This document shows, one piece after another, positions 1 through 12,107 of a DNA stretch of 64,000 nucleotides. Positions within the stretch are counted from its first letter, which is position 1; the number at the start of each line of letters is the position of its first letter. This stretch comes from Leuctra nigra (Eukaryota > Arthropoda > Insecta > Plecoptera > Leuctridae). The position numbers and the translations under genes were made by a program. Location: assembly GCA_934045905.1 (NCBI GenBank), contig OW203771.1, forward strand, positions 620,001 to 684,000, written 5' to 3'. Below the pieces are notes generated by a model, which worked only from the letters and a program-made list of their open reading frames with translations, ran no database searches and was not told the origin of the DNA.

Positions 1-755
1 TACTTGAATACTTCAATACTCGTGCTCCTAAAAATAGTTTGTGAAAAGTCTTAAAAGTTTTATTTGAATTGACATTCAAACTAATTAAGGGAAAAAATTA
101 TCTTTAAAACTCAGTACTCTGTTAAGAATGTGCAATCTCGAAATTATTTTTAAATATCTAAATAGTCAGTAGATTGTAAATTATGAACTTTTACGTGAAA
201 ACGTAATGTACGTATGTAAATTTTAGGATATTTTTCTTAAAACGCATTAGTCAAAAGTGTTGATACAAGACAAATAGAAAATAAATGTATCGAAAGAATA
301 TATAACTTCATAACTTTATAACTTTATAAGTTATAACTTATATAACTTTATATAAGTCATATGTTTGTGAGAATTCAAAATTAATATTTTTTAAATATGG
401 TAGACGCATTTCTACCGAAACGTTGAATTAATAAAATTGTTTTTGACAATATTTAATATTGTCAAAAACCAAGTAATACACAAAATCATTAGCGAAATAA
501 TAATATATTATTTTCATTTAAAAATAAGTTTTTGGGTTATACGAAGAATATTTAATTATTCTTTGCGATTAATTATTTAATCAATGAAATTAAACGCATG
601 CAATTAATATTGAGGAATATCGACTTCCGATCAAAAACCAATACTTCGAAAATTAGTATGTGTAGGTATTTTCTGGCAAAAAAATACAAATTCAGAGTGT
701 ACAATCATTGACTTCCGCTCAGTATGGGACTCGTGACTGTTATTCGCACAATTAA
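1..755. other. AT-rich non-coding stretch
   Basis: No open frame or recognisable element. A short palindrome centred near 453 (TTTTTGACAATATT and its complement) and runs of 'ataacttta' near 305-350 are the only structure I see. Confidence 0.5.
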
Positions 756-761
756 GATCAG

Positions 762-1273
762 CTCTGCACTCTAGTGGTAGAGATGTGGTACTAGAGGAAG
801 GGTGTACGCATTCAATTCTTCATAAGGAACGTGTATAGTTTGGATACATCTACTTCATACACAATTAAACATAGGACCCTGAAAAAAGTAACTAGTATAG
901 AATAGATGATGTTTTATCGATCTGTCACCTCAGAATTTTTCTCCGAGGTTAAATTGCAGCGTAATAATTGTTCAAACATGTAATGCATCAGCTAATCAGA
1001 GGACAGGAAATGGTCCAACGGACCAATCAGGCTACAGTATAAGCCGTATTTGCTTTATACGGAAAGTTATTTTATAATTATTTAGACACAAAAAATAAAT
1101 TTCTGAGGTGACAGATCGAATAAGCATAATCTTTTCTATACTCATTACAATTTTTATGGTTCTATGTTAAATAGTGTATAAAGTAGAGGTATCCAAACTC
1201 TACAGGTACCTTATGGAGAATTGAATGCGTACACCCTTCCTCAAGTACACATTTCTACCACCAGAGTGCAGAG
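762..1273. repeat. Foldback repeat with ~180-bp inverted arms
   Basis: The left arm begins CTCTGCACTCTAGTGGTAGA. The right arm ends with the diverged complement (TCTACCACCAGAGTGCAGAG). The arms stay complementary for roughly 180 bp on each side of a ~150-bp centre. No transposase frame is present, so this is a non-autonomous element or an old inverted duplication. No target duplication was found. Confidence 0.7.
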
Positions 1274-1476
1274 AGGAAGCTTGATTTAGCGAATAGCTGC
1301 AGCACTGAATGCTTTCGCCGATGTCGGAGGCCCCACTGCATTACCAGATTCTGGCAATATAAAGACATATTATTAATTTTGGTTATTGCTACGCTGTGTC
1401 TACATATGTATACTACAAGAGCATCCAAAGCATATTGTTGTGCTGCGTCAGGTTTCCCTGCAATCTTTCCAAATGT

Positions 1477-2820
1477 AATAATAATAATAATAATAATAAT
1501 AAAAGACTTTATTTCAGTAAGTGTACAGGTTGTAACAAATACGAAAATGGCGATGTTCAGCATGCAGAATGCTTTCGTATACTGCAGAGGCTGCTCTGCC
1601 ACATAACCATGCTAAAATTACAATATAATGTAAGAGGAATAATAAACTATGTGATACATTGAGATGAAGTAACATCATATAGGGGCATGAAGATAAATTA
1701 ATTTGATTTGTGAATTTGTGAATAAATTAACAAATAAAATAAGAATAGAATAATGTAATATAATATAATATACGTAAATGGAAAATAGACATAATCGTTG
1801 CAGTCTTCACTTCTCTGCCGCATTATCCCCTGCGAACGATGGCTCCTTGTTGGTCAAGGAGAAACATTTTGGCTACTTTCTTGAAACTAACGTCGTTGTT
1901 GATTGTCTTGATTCTGTCCGGTAATGAATTGTATAAAGTAGCTGCAACATATGAGAATGATCCTTTATACTTGGCTGTTTTGTGGTGATTGATGTTAAGT
2001 GTGCTTTTGTGCCTCAGGTTTCGGCCGTGAAGATTTCTACGGTAGTTTAGTTTGCTGCTGAGGTATGCTGGCTGTTTGGATTTGTTAAGCTTATGAACTA
2101 AACAGATGGTATGAAGCTTTCTGCGGTTCTCAAGTTTCAGCCATCTCATGCTGTTGATGAACGGTGTAATATGTTCCCAATCATTTCTACGGAGACTTAG
2201 AACGAAGCGCACACAGCAGTTTTGTATCCTCTGGAGTTTAGCTGAGGTGTATTTCGTTATATTCGGACCGTAGATAACATCACAATAGTTCAGTTTCGAA
2301 AGTATTAATGCTTCCGATAGCTGGAGCTTGGCTGGTGTTGATATGAGGTCTTTGAATCTGTACAAGGCTTTAAGCTTCCCAACAGCATTCTGGCAGATTT
2401 TCTTGACATGAGCCTCGAATCTCATGTCACTATCGAGCCATAAACCTAAGTTTCTTGCGACGTCCACAATAGGTAATGTACAGTTGTTCAAAGACAGTTC
2501 GAACCCCTGTTGTATCGCTCTACTCCGCTGCAATGAAGAGCCCAGCAACATCGACGAGGATTTGCTTGGGTTCAACACCAGGCCATGGTCAGTTGCAAAG
2601 AGTCGGATCTTCTCAAGGTCTTCATTAATCTTCTGCACAAAGCTCAAAGTATCTGCAGGTGGGAATGAAGCATACACCTGTGTGTCGTCTGCATATGTAT
2701 GAACTTTACAGTGTTGGACGACTTCGCACAACTTAGCCGTATAGATGGTGAACAACAATGGCCCCAGCACTGATCCTTGTGGCACGCCTGATTTTGGCTT
2801 CAGGGGGTTGGACAATAAGT
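1477..2820 (-). mobile_element. 5'-truncated LINE (non-LTR retrotransposon) with (TTA)n tail
   Basis: Read on the minus strand, the element runs from a reverse-transcriptase fragment through a 3' UTR to an AATAAAG signal near 1505-1511. It ends in a (TTA)n tract at about 1477-1502. A trinucleotide tail is typical of some LINE clades rather than poly(A). A second, smaller copy of what looks like the same family lies at 58783-59474, also with an (ATT)n tail. The 5' part of ORF2 (endonuclease and fingers) is missing. Confidence 0.8.
1823..2815 (-). pseudogene. Reverse transcriptase C-terminal fragment of the LINE
   Basis: An open frame of 330 residues covers the RT palm onward. [13 protein letters not shown] (RT motif 4) lies near residue 10, the catalytic YADD box near residue 42, and the later motif [10 protein letters not shown] in the thumb region near residue 122. 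The C-terminal tail ([17 protein letters not shown]) is typical of Jockey/I/CR1-like LINEs. It begins abruptly at motif 4, so the protein lacks its endonuclease and the first aspartate motif of RT and cannot be autonomous. The opening ATG is incidental. The sequence upstream to about 2980 does not continue the RT. Confidence 0.85.
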
Positions 2821-2989
2821 GTGTGTCGACGATAAGACGATCTCAGCCGGACGAGTGAAGAATTTGACCTTGGTCTGTACGTAAGAACGGGGCGGTTCCG
2901 TTTGTCACTAGACATCGACGACAGATGACTGGCCAGTCGCATGTCCCCACCCCCAGTGTACGTCAATGGTACAATCAACGGTATAATTA

Positions 2990-3198
2990 ATTTATTGTAG
3001 TTTAATGGCTGTCAGGAAAATGCTACCTCTTTTGCCATTAATCAACGGTATGATGTGTGTAAGGGTCAACTCCAAGAGAAATGTTCACCCTTGCAGTTAG
3101 ATAACCTGCATGACTGGTTTAGCAGCATTGCCAGTAGGTATAGAGACCTCCTGTATCTAGGCAACACAACTAACTTAGCTTGTACAGTATTGGAAATG
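2990..3198. other. Unassigned stretch with short open frame
   Basis: An open frame begins at 3055 and runs into the hairpin at 3199. I recognise no protein family in it, and its codon pattern changes where the hairpin begins. I would not call it a gene. Confidence 0.3.
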
Positions 3199-3313
3199 TG
3201 TCTCGATCATTCCTTCGCTTATACCTACCCTCCATACAACGGAGATCGTAAAGTGGTATACCAGCGCTCCGTTGTATGGCGGGATGGTATAAGCGTAGGG
3301 ATGATCGACACAC
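3199..3313. repeat. 115-bp imperfect hairpin
   Basis: GTGTCTCGATCATTCCTTCG at the left is mirrored by CGTAGGGATGATCGACACAC at the right. The complementarity continues inward (CTCCATACAACGGAG against CTCCGTTGTATGGCG), giving arms of about 50 bp around a small loop. It could be a MITE remnant or, if transcribed, an RNA hairpin. Nothing decides between these. Confidence 0.6.
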
Positions 3314-3741
3314 ATTTTCACGACCCTACTGCGGTGTAGGTACAGGGTTTACCTTTCACTTGCAGGGGAATGTTATCAATTAAATAGTGTGATTGTTTTT
3401 ATTGATATTGCGTTTTTACAAAAAAAAATCGATACAATCACAATATGTAACCGCAATTAAATCAATGAACAAGAAGGTATACCTACGTTTGGGAAATTCC
3501 TTTATAAAACCTTTGTAATAAATACAATGATACCTTAATTTGAACGCAAACAATTTGGGGTTTGGTTGTTAGACCCTGATATACAATGCGGGTCCTAGGC
3601 GTACAACACCGGGAATATGTTAAATTTCAGGAAATAACTTGATGCCTCACTATACGATTTGTACACAATTCTATAAGTACTTTATACTGCCCTCATTCTG
3701 AAAAACGGAGTTCAGCACTGATTAAGATTCTTCCATTCCAG

Positions 3742-4663
3742 GTTGTGTTCTCCTCCATGAAGCGGAGGCAGCGGTTACATGTTCACGCACGTTTCTTGTC
3801 GACGCTCTCCCGGCCGGATATGTCACTCCAAACACCACTTGTGGTTGCTTTTTCTACACTTTCACCACCAATTATCCTATTTCCGCCATGTCATTTTATT
3901 ATGGTTATGGTGTCCGCGACTCTGTCTTTCTTCTACCGACCTCTCTGTCCACGCCTAAAAACACTGCAGCCATGCTAACAGACCCTTTTCTCAGAATATT
4001 AGCCGATAAAACTACATTTACGTGATGACCCACAATCTCGAGTCAAACCCCGCCCTCAATGCGGCGAACAACAAGCTGATCATATCCATGGGTCAAGCCA
4101 TACCAGCTGTACGTGTTCTGGACTACTACTCGTTTTTGACTTCGGTCCCACCTCCAAATGCACCATATGCAAATCCCTGCGGTTTCGTGATGACTTCTCC
4201 TCAATCAATCGCTGGGTCGTGTTCCCGTTCGCCCTGCAGTCGGGTAGTTATTCTTACCGACGACTTGCCGCCAACACCGAACTTCTGCGACTGTTGTCCT
4301 GGCAGTTGTACATTCTACAGCACCGCCAAGTATCCAAGTATCACTACACTGGGCTTAACCTCGAGCGACACTTTGATAATACAGTCCACTTTTACTTCTG
4401 TTTACCCAGTTTCCTGGATCAGACAGCTTTCTATTGATTCGTACTTCTATTTTCTGACTGTCAATACTAATGTTGTCATGCTTACGTCACCCGGTGCGAC
4501 GAATGATTTCGGCAATTCATATATTAATAATTTGACGGTTACCGGATTTATGGGCCCCCCTGTTTATTTCCAAGTGAAGAACTATGCTAACTACATTTGT
4601 CCAGTAGCTCTTCCTCCTGGTGTGAGCTGTGCTTGTAAATATTTCGCCGCAGGAATGCCCTAG
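3742..4663 (+). pseudogene. Cys-rich family gene, copy 1, terminal exon with frameshift
   Basis: The exon starts after a clean acceptor (CTTCCATTCCAG) at 3741 and ends with TAG at 4661-4663. It aligns along its length with the intact exon at 12524-13440 on the opposite strand. The last residues (CPVALPPGVSCACKYFAAGMP in copy 2, essentially identical here) show recent common origin. The 5' frame reads through CSRTFLVDALPAGY to DKTTFT and then hits TGA at 4023-4025. The homologous frame resumes immediately as MTHNLESNPALNAANNKL, so one base has been lost near 4012-4020. Either the gene is dead or the assembly has an error. AATAAA lies at 4806-4811. I do not recognise the family. It resembles a secreted Cys-rich protein with two related halves, each starting with a CSR..(F/L)TD.LP motif. 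Confidence 0.75.
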
Positions 4664-5156
4664 AAGTCGTTATGTTTCATCATGGTTTGTTCTTTCTATT
4701 GACAATATCGTTTTGTTTTGTTATGTTAGTTGTTCACAGTGTTATAGTTTGTGTTATCATTAGTTGTGCACACTTCGCAATTTAAACCTAGTTAATCAAA
4801 TAAATAATAAACAAATCATGCAAATATAATTGGGTTTTTCTTCATACCCCTTTTTCCTTGGTACCTACTCTAATATCATATCAACCTTCATAGAGTAATT
4901 TATTACGTTTATTTAGAATGCTTATTTAAATATAAAATTTTCACAAAAGGAATGCAAGTCAAGTGTACCAAATTTAATTAATTCTAATGAGAAGTGATAG
5001 ATAAAAAAAATATTAGATTATACGGGTGTGACTTATTGTGTCACATCTGTAACGGCATGGAATTCATTCATTGGTATCACTTTATAAATGAACTATAGCA
5101 AAAACAAAGTAATCCCGCGATTCATTATTTTTTGGGATGGAATGTGAAAAGTAGTT
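4664..5156 (+). other. 3' UTR and flank of copy 1
   Basis: The first ~160 bp match the 3' UTR of copy 2 (reverse complement of about 11940-12107 plus 12511-12523), including the GTCGTTATGT just after the stop and a shared AATAATAAACAAAT poly(A)-signal region. The rest up to 5156 is AT-rich with nothing recognisable. Confidence 0.6.
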
Positions 5157-6050
5157 GAGCGAGCGAAGCGAGCGTCTCCATTTGGCTCTTTTGGCACGGA
5201 CCTCTGTTTTTTTTTTTGTTTTTTTTTTTTTTTCTGTTACTGACGATATACAGGTCAGAGTTTTTCTTCGATCGAGCTGAAATTTTGCACACATGTACGT
5301 AACATTTCTGATTGTTGCAGACCCTAATTTTTTTGAAATCCATTGATTGGTTCAAATTTAAAAAAAATTAACTTTCGATTGGTTGTTTTGATCAAATTGA
5401 AATTTTGACAAGTCATTACCCCCAACATTGTACCCAATCAAACAAAGTTTCAGCCAAATCCTCCCATTGGTTAAAATTTAAAACCATCTTTCCTGTGTTT
5501 TTAGAAATTTAAACTATAACCGATTGAACGATCAACTTATAACTTCGCATGATGGTTGGGTCCAACATTATCTGCATTTTTGACAATTTTCATACTAATC
5601 TGTGTTTAAATCCAAACGTTATTGACATTTTACGGACTATTAGCGTGTTGGCTGTCAAATTCACGGCGACTTCGACTCTTCAGTTCAAGGCAAGGTAGTT
5701 AGAGCAGAAACTTTCAAACGCAAATGAAACTGATAATGACCGTTTAACAGTCGATCTGATATTGTGTAGACACACTTATATCATATGAGTGGTCTCAGGT
5801 ATATTTTTGAAGGAGATCCTGTGATTTTTGAAAATTAACACGGAACAGTTCAATCATAAAGGTTCAATCGATCAACTTAAAGCTTTGCATGGTTATTTGG
5901 ACCAATATGTTAGGAATGTTTTGAGATTTCTATACAAATCTGTGGCGAAATTTTAGAATTATTGGCTTTTAATGACATTTTCGATAGACAGAATTTCGGT
6001 TCGAGGTGTTGCGCGTATCCGTGCTCGCTCATCAACGCGTTACTCAGATT
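5157..6050 (-). repeat. RepA element, copy 1
   Basis: RepA is an ~0.85-kb interspersed repeat. One end is GAGCGAGCGAAGCGAGCGTC followed by TTTGGCTCTTTTGGCACGGA. The other end contains GTGCTCGCTCATCAACGCGT and, in complete copies, GCGTTTTCCTAGTTA. The interior holds degenerate modules containing ATTGGTT/CCAAT and 'AAATTTAAA' plus a T-rich tract. This copy is inverted relative to those at 10624 and 22473. It stops at TACTCAGA and passes directly into part of a second copy. A 9-bp subterminal inverted repeat (TGAGCGAGC/GCTCGCTCA) is present. No coding capacity is seen. The class is unknown to me. Confidence 0.75.
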
Positions 6051-6700
6051 CATTGGTTAAAATTTAAATAAATATCTCCTGATAGGCTGAAAAATGAAAA
6101 CGGTCTTCGATAATGGGGTTGTTCACGCAAAACTATTGTAGATGGCGCTGCTGTTCTAATCGTCCGGGAGAGAGCCAATCAAAATGCATCTAGCGGAATG
6201 GAAGGTTTTTAAACCTTGGCGGGAGTTTGATTCATAGATCTTGGATTCAGAGACCAACCAATCAGAGAGAGATACCTCCATTGCCGCTAGCGCTGCGAGT
6301 GAGAGCAAATGGCAGTGAACAACCCCATTCTGATCAAACTCATATTTTGCATGATCATTAAGACCAATATTGTCTCTTATTTTACAAAATTTCATCCCAA
6401 TCAGTTAAGAACGTATGAAGTTATTTACATTTTTAATATCTGTCAGTAATGAAGTATCGAAATGAATGTTTTCCAGTGCCAATTGAAAATTGATTCTGAT
6501 TTGCTTTATGAACCAGGTGCTTAGATGCTATTTTAAAGTTTCGATGAAAAGCATACACTTTTAAGTTGATATCATAATCAATTCCATATGGATGTATATG
6601 TTTTCTGTGCGTTGTGTACGCATTTCCGGTTCGAGAATTTGCACGTACCCGTGCTCGCTCATCAACGCGTTACACTGAGCTTTTTCCTAGTTATTTCATT
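6051..6700 (-). repeat. RepA variant, partial copy carrying a MITE
   Basis: This matches 9850-10283 (same orientation), including GTTTTCTGTGCGTTGTGTAC, and is interrupted by the MITE at 6115-6326. It abuts the start of the next RepA copy at about 6696, so the copies are arranged head to tail. Confidence 0.7.
6115..6326. mobile_element. MITE, GGGGTTGTTCAC family, AT target duplication
   Basis: The termini are GGGGTTGTTCAC and GTGAACAACCCC, a perfect 12-bp inverted repeat, flanked by AT on both sides. The related RepA copy at 9911-9922 has the unoccupied sequence CGATAATTCTGATC, which shows insertion with duplication of AT only (or none, if the terminal T/A belongs to the element). Other members are at 39244-39465 and 61871-62513. 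Confidence 0.85.
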
Positions 6701-6719
6701 GAGCGAGCGAAGCGAGCGT

Positions 6720-9496
6720 CTCTTCCAACAGCGTCCACTTCCAACAAGCAAGGATGGAAAAACTGTTGTTACAAGAACGCTAATAGACTATGTGCTTGTG
6801 AATAACGAGGATAAAAGTAAGTTTCAAGTAGGGATTATAGATGCTTCTTTTTCGGACCATAGAGTAATTAGTATTAAAGAAGGTGAAGAACAGGGTACGA
6901 AACAACAAAAAACTAAAACAGTCACTTACCGAAAATATTCTAAGTTGTTTAATACCCTAAAGGATAGAGCATTGTTTTTGAAAACACTTAATGAAAAAGA
7001 CTGGAGTGAAAATGTGAGAGAGGAGGACACAAATGGCATGTATAATGAGCTTATAAACAATATTAAGGAAGTAGTAGACAAAGTGGTGCCTGAAACAACG
7101 CTTACAGTAAGAGCTATAAATAGCAATAATGTATGGTTTGACAATGATATAAAATTAGCAATAAAAAAGCGTAAGACTGCATACACAGAGGCCAAAAATA
7201 GTGATGACTGTAGCAAGTGGAAGGTGTATACAAAAGAGAGAAATTGGGTTGTATCATTAATTAGGAAAAAGAAATTGGATTACTACAATCGGAAGGTAGA
7301 GGAAAATAGGGCTTCACCCAAGGACATGTGGAGAACCCTGAAATTATTGTATCAAGGAAAGCATCTCCCACCAAAAGAAGAGTTACTATTTAATAATAAG
7401 AAAGTCAGGGGTAATTATAATATAGCCGAGAGATTTAATTCGTTCTTTATTGATAGTATAGCAGAAATAACGAGTAGTATTAAGGCTAATTCCGATGATT
7501 CTCTTGATGTAACAAAGCAACATAACAATGAGTTAATGAAATTCGATGAAGTTAGCATGGAATTGATTATCAAGAAAGTTAAAAGCTTAAAATCATCATC
7601 CCCTGGCGAAGATGGAATCACTGATAAAATACTTAAGCTGTCTTTACCTATCATACGAAAATATCTGACAAATTGTGTAAATAAGTCACTCAGGGATGGT
7701 AAAGTTCCGGATGTTTTAACAAGGGTAATTGTTGTTCCGGTTCCTAAAACTATGAAACCGATAGATGGAGAAAACTACAGACCCATAAATATGTTATCAA
7801 TTGTAGAAAAAATCCTAGAATTTGTTGTAAAAGATCAAATTGTCTCTTTCATCAAAGAAAACAACATACTAATCGAAACTCAATCAGGGTTTAGAGAGGA
7901 ACATGGGTGTGAGACTGCAATCCAGCTAGTGTTAGAAAGCATTAAGTCAAATCTTGCTTCGAACTTAATCTCTTTGTCAGTATTCATTGATCTGAAAAGA
8001 GCTTTCGAAACAATAGACAGACAAATTCTTCTCATGAAACTTGAAAATTTTGGCTTTAAAGGACAGGTTTTAGAATGGATTAAATCGTATCTGGATATGA
8101 GATACCAGAGGGTGAAGTATAATAATGCTTTTTCGACGAAAACAAAAAATGACATGGGAGTCCCGCAAGGTTCAGTACTGGGCCCACTATTCTTTATACT
8201 ATACATTAATGATATAGGGAGTGTCCTCAAACATTGTAAAATTTTCTTGTACGCAGATGATGCGCTGTTGGTTTGTAGTGAGCATGTTTGGAAAGATGTA
8301 GTTCTTAAAATGAAGGAAGATTTGGTCCAAATTGAGGGTTGGCTAAGAAAAAATAAAATGAAAGTCAATGTCTCCAAAACAAAAGCAATGATATTTTGCT
8401 CTAAAGCCATTAGAAGGGAAAATCAAAGTCAAATTAAGGAATTAAACCTAGAGCTGGAAGCTGAAAAAGTGGAAGTGGTAGATAATTTTAAGTATTTAGG
8501 AGTTATATTAGATCAAAATTTAAGCTTCAAAGAACATGCTGCACACATTATTAATAAGTTGGCAAAAAAAGTTGGTCTATTTAGGCGTATAAATGGTTGT
8601 CTATCATTGAGCTCGAAGGTGTTGATATATAAGTCAATAGTAGCTCCTCATATAGATTACTGTAGCTCTATTCTATTCTTATTGAATAAGAACGAGATTG
8701 AGAAACTACAAAAATTACAGAATATTGCAATGAGGAGCATTCTATGGGTAAATAAATGCACGTCGATAGTTAAAATGTGTGATGCTCTGTCCTTTCAAAC
8801 AGTGAAGCAGAGAATAGTTATAAATACTCTTACGTTCATCCATAGGATAGTAAATGGGTTAGTTCCAATCTATCTTTCCAGCAAAATAATGAGGATTGAT
8901 GAAGGACATGAACACAACACTAGAGCAGGAAGAAATATTTGTGTAACAAGAGTAGAATCTAAATTTTTTGAAAACTCTGTTTTCCAAAAAGGTATTAAAA
9001 TCTACAATAGAATACCATTAGTCATCCGTAATATTTCAGACCCCCAAACTTTCCGCAGGAAGTGCTGTAAGCTCATTAAGGAGGGGAAGCTAGTCCCGGG
9101 GCTACAGGAGAGGGTTCTGTACTGGGATACAATCTGAGAAGCTTACTTACTTACTTTTATTCTAATTTCAAAATGTAAAATGTATATTCTTATTCTAATG
9201 CACTTGGCTAGTTTCTTCTATATATTGCCTATTGTTAATGATGGGAATTGAAGTGAACTTTTTAGACGAACAATTCTAGCTTAAATAGCTTAATTAATGT
9301 AGCCTATACATTAAAGATTAAATGTAGTGTATATTTTTTGTTATGGGCAAATTATGGAATGTTTCCTAACTTGTCTGTTATAAATTAAGTTATAATTTAA
9401 TGTATGCTAATTCGTGATATTTCTGTTATTGTATTCTGAAAATGTATGTAACATGTATGTACAATAGCTGTAAAGCTAAATAAAATAATACTACTT
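6720..9496 (+). mobile_element. LINE, 5'-truncated, inserted in a RepA element
   Basis: The RepA terminus ...GAGCGTCTC stops at about 6722 and resumes at about 9497 as TTTTGGCTCTTTTGGCAC. The 2.77 kb between them is the LINE with its 3' UTR and an AAATAAAATAATACTA tail. The insertion splits the RepA copy whose remainder is 9497-10283. The coding region is open throughout, which indicates a young insertion. Confidence 0.85.
6736..9137 (+). CDS. LINE ORF2: endonuclease tail plus reverse transcriptase
   Basis: An uninterrupted frame of about 800 residues lies within a longer open frame that begins in RepA sequence at 6588. The upstream 40-50 residues are therefore not LINE protein. It opens in the final part of an APE-type endonuclease (LIDYVLVNN ... 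FSDHRVISI; SDH is the family's catalytic box). It then has an RT domain: YRPINMLSIVEKILEFVV, TQSGFREEHGCETAIQL, SVFIDLKRAFETIDR (the usual second Asp of FD.AFD reads FET), [13 protein letters not shown] and FLYADDALLV. The thumb region has FKYLGVILDQNLSF, and the C-terminal tail resembles Jockey/CR1-like elements. ORF1 and most of the endonuclease are missing, so the copy is dead on arrival as an autonomous element although its frame is clean. Clade assignment needs a tree. Confidence 0.85.
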
Positions 9497-10283
9497 CCTT
9501 TTGGCTCTTTTGGCACGGACCTCTTTTTTTTATTTTTTTTTATTTTGTGTCTTTTCTGTTACCTGAGGGTATATAGGTCAGAGTTTTTCTTCGATCGAGC
9601 TGAAACTTTGCACACATGTGGAGACAACCTTTTCTGTTTGCAGACCCTAATTTTTTTGAAATCCATTGATTGGTTAAAATTTAAATAAACATCTCCTGAT
9701 GGTAGGTTGAAAAATGAAACTGGTCTTCGATAAATCTGATCAAATCATATTTTGGCTATACAGGTCAGAGTTTTTCTTTGATCAAGCTGAAATTTTGCAC
9801 ACATGTGGAGACAACCTTTTCTGTTTGCAGACCCTAATTTTTTTGAAATCCATTAATTGGTTAAAATTTAAATAAATATCTCCTGATAGGCTGAAAAATG
9901 AAAACGGTCTTCGATAATTCTGATCAAACTCATATTTTGCATGATCATTAAGACCAATATTGTCTCTTATTTTACAAAATTTCATCCCAATCAGTTAAGA
10001 ACGTATGAACTTATTGACATTTTTATTATCTGTCAGTAATGAAGTATCGAAATGAATGTTTTCCAGTGCCAATTGAATTGATTCTGATTTGCTTTATGAA
10101 CCAGGTGCTTAGATTCTATTTTAAAGTTTCGATGAAAAGCATGTACTTTTAAGTTGATATCATAATCAATTCAATATGGATGTATATTATGTGTTCTGTG
10201 CGTTGTGTACGCATTTCCGGTTCGAGAATTTGCACGTACCCGTGCTCGCTCATCAACGCGTTACACTGAGCGTTTTCCTAGTT
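9497..10283 (-). repeat. RepA variant B (continued after the LINE)
   Basis: This starts with the interior of the TTTTGGCTCTTTTGGCACGG end and finishes GCGTTACACTGAGCGTTTTC CTAGTTA. It holds an internal duplication of the block 'cagagtttttcttcgat...ttgaaatccattgattgg' (about 9580-9680 and 9765-9860). It provides the unoccupied site for the MITE at 6115. Confidence 0.75.
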
Positions 10284-10623
10284 AACTTTGGCGGTGAATT
10301 GTGGTGGTAAAAACGATGTTAGAAGTCACGAATGTGCGGGAACTTGCTGTGATATTAGCATGGGACGAACTACAAGAATCAGACAGTTCCTATGATCATT
10401 TCATAGGTCTTCGCTTTTTACACGAGTGTTTCTTATGGGTTGGATTTACAGAAACAGCTACAAATTTTAGTATTTACAGTAAAACATGTAGCCGACTAAA
10501 TAACTATCTTCATACCGAAATACTTATCAAAAATGCCATGAATTTCATATCACATTAGGTATTATGTAAATCAGGTTTACGTATCATTAAAATAATCATT
10601 TGGTTATACAATTAGAGTGATAT
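10284..10623. other. Unassigned stretch between inverted RepA copies
   Basis: It separates RepA copies of opposite orientation. It has an 85-residue open frame (10301-10558) that begins MVVKTMLEVTNVRELAVILA. I do not recognise it, and it shows no splice or poly(A) context that would make it a gene. Confidence 0.3.
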
Positions 10624-11504
10624 ACTAGGAAAACGCTCTGAGTAACGCGTTGATGAGCGAGCACGGATACGTGGAACACCTCGAACCGAAATTATGTCTA
10701 TCGAAAATATCATTAAAAGCCAATAAATCTTGAATTTCGTCAGACTTGAATAAAAATCTCTAAATATTCCTAAAATGTTAGTATCAACCCTTATGATTGA
10801 ACTGTTCCTTGTTAATATTCAAAAATCACAGGATCTCTTTAAAAAAATATACCTGGGACCACTCAAATCATATGATATTAGTGTGTACACAATATCAGAT
10901 CAATCTGATGAACGGTCATTATTAGTTTCATTTCGTTTGAAACTTTCTGCTCTAACTACCTTGCCTTGAACTGAAGATTCGAAGTCGCCGTGAATTTGAC
11001 AGCCAACACGCAAAATGTCACTAAAATTACAAAACCTTTTGAAAATAACTACAGATTTGACTGAAAATTGGCAAAAATACCTTAAATGTTGGTACCAATG
11101 ACCATCCAAATTTTTTAGTTGATCGGTCAATCGGTTCCAGTTTAAATTTCAAAAATCACAGGAAAAATGGTTTCAAATTTGAACCAATGGGTGGATTTGG
11201 CTGAAATTTATTATGATTGGGTACAATGTTGGTTGCAATGTCTTTGCTAAATTTCAAATTGATCAAACCAACCAATCGAAAGATAATTTTTTTTAAATTT
11301 GCACCAATCAGGGGATTTCAAAAAAATTAGGGTCTGCAACAATCAGAAATGTTACGTACTTGTGTGCAAAATTTCAGCTCGATCGAAGAAAAACTCTGAC
11401 CTGTATATCGTCAGTAACAGAAAAAAAAAACAAAAAAAAAAACAAAAAAAACAGAGGTCCGTGCCAAAAGAGCCAAAAGGAGACGCTCGCTTCGCTCGCT
11501 CAAT
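10624..11504 (+). repeat. RepA element, complete copy 4
   Basis: It runs from ACTAGGAAAACGCTCTGAGT to GCTTCGCTCGCTCAAT, in the opposite orientation to copies 1-3. Together with the copy at 5157 it forms inverted repeats on either side of the LINE, between the two convergent Cys-rich genes. Confidence 0.8.
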
Positions 11505-12099
11505 TAAACTTCAAGGTTATTCTATGTTTTATTTGTTGAAATTAATACCCTACAGACTTTGTAGAATGTAGGGTTCTGCAGCATACATCGCATCCTTTGC
11601 ACACCTTTGCATTTTTAATGTAATATCGTAATGTACACAAGCTCATAACTAGATTAAAGTTATTGGATGATTCGTGCCACCGGATCCTCAATTATGAGAT
11701 TTTCAAATACATTATCAAATATTCAGTGTGATGAAAAAAAACGCCAAAAACGAATATATCAAAATTAAATTTTTTTATTTGTCTTGAATATTTTTATAAT
11801 GAACTATTTTTAATTTTTAATAATGATTATGATTGTATGAATATATAACCAATATAACATCCCCTTGATTCACCTTGTTTGTATGAAGGTGATTGTATAT
11901 AGGAACATTGAAACATGGGAACATAAATCCTATTGAATTATTTGTTTATTATTCATTGAATTTACAAGACGATAAAATCTTAAGTGCTGCACAACAAATG
12001 ACACTTGAGATAACAGTAAGCACTGTGTAACAAACATAACAGAACAATTGTTGTCACGGATGAGAGTGAAATGTCTTTCACACTAACAAATCATGATGA
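11505..12099. other. Flank and 3' UTR of Cys-rich copy 2
   Basis: On the minus strand, the part from 12099 down to about 11940 is the 3' UTR of copy 2, with AATAAA at 11945-11950. The remainder to 11505 is AT-rich without recognisable content. Confidence 0.55.
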
Positions 12100-12107
12100 C
12101 ACATAAC

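Noticed and set aside
6588..6735. Upstream part of the long LINE open frame taken as protein
   Set aside because: This stretch is RepA sequence that also occurs at 10190-10283 without the LINE, so the frame is open by chance.
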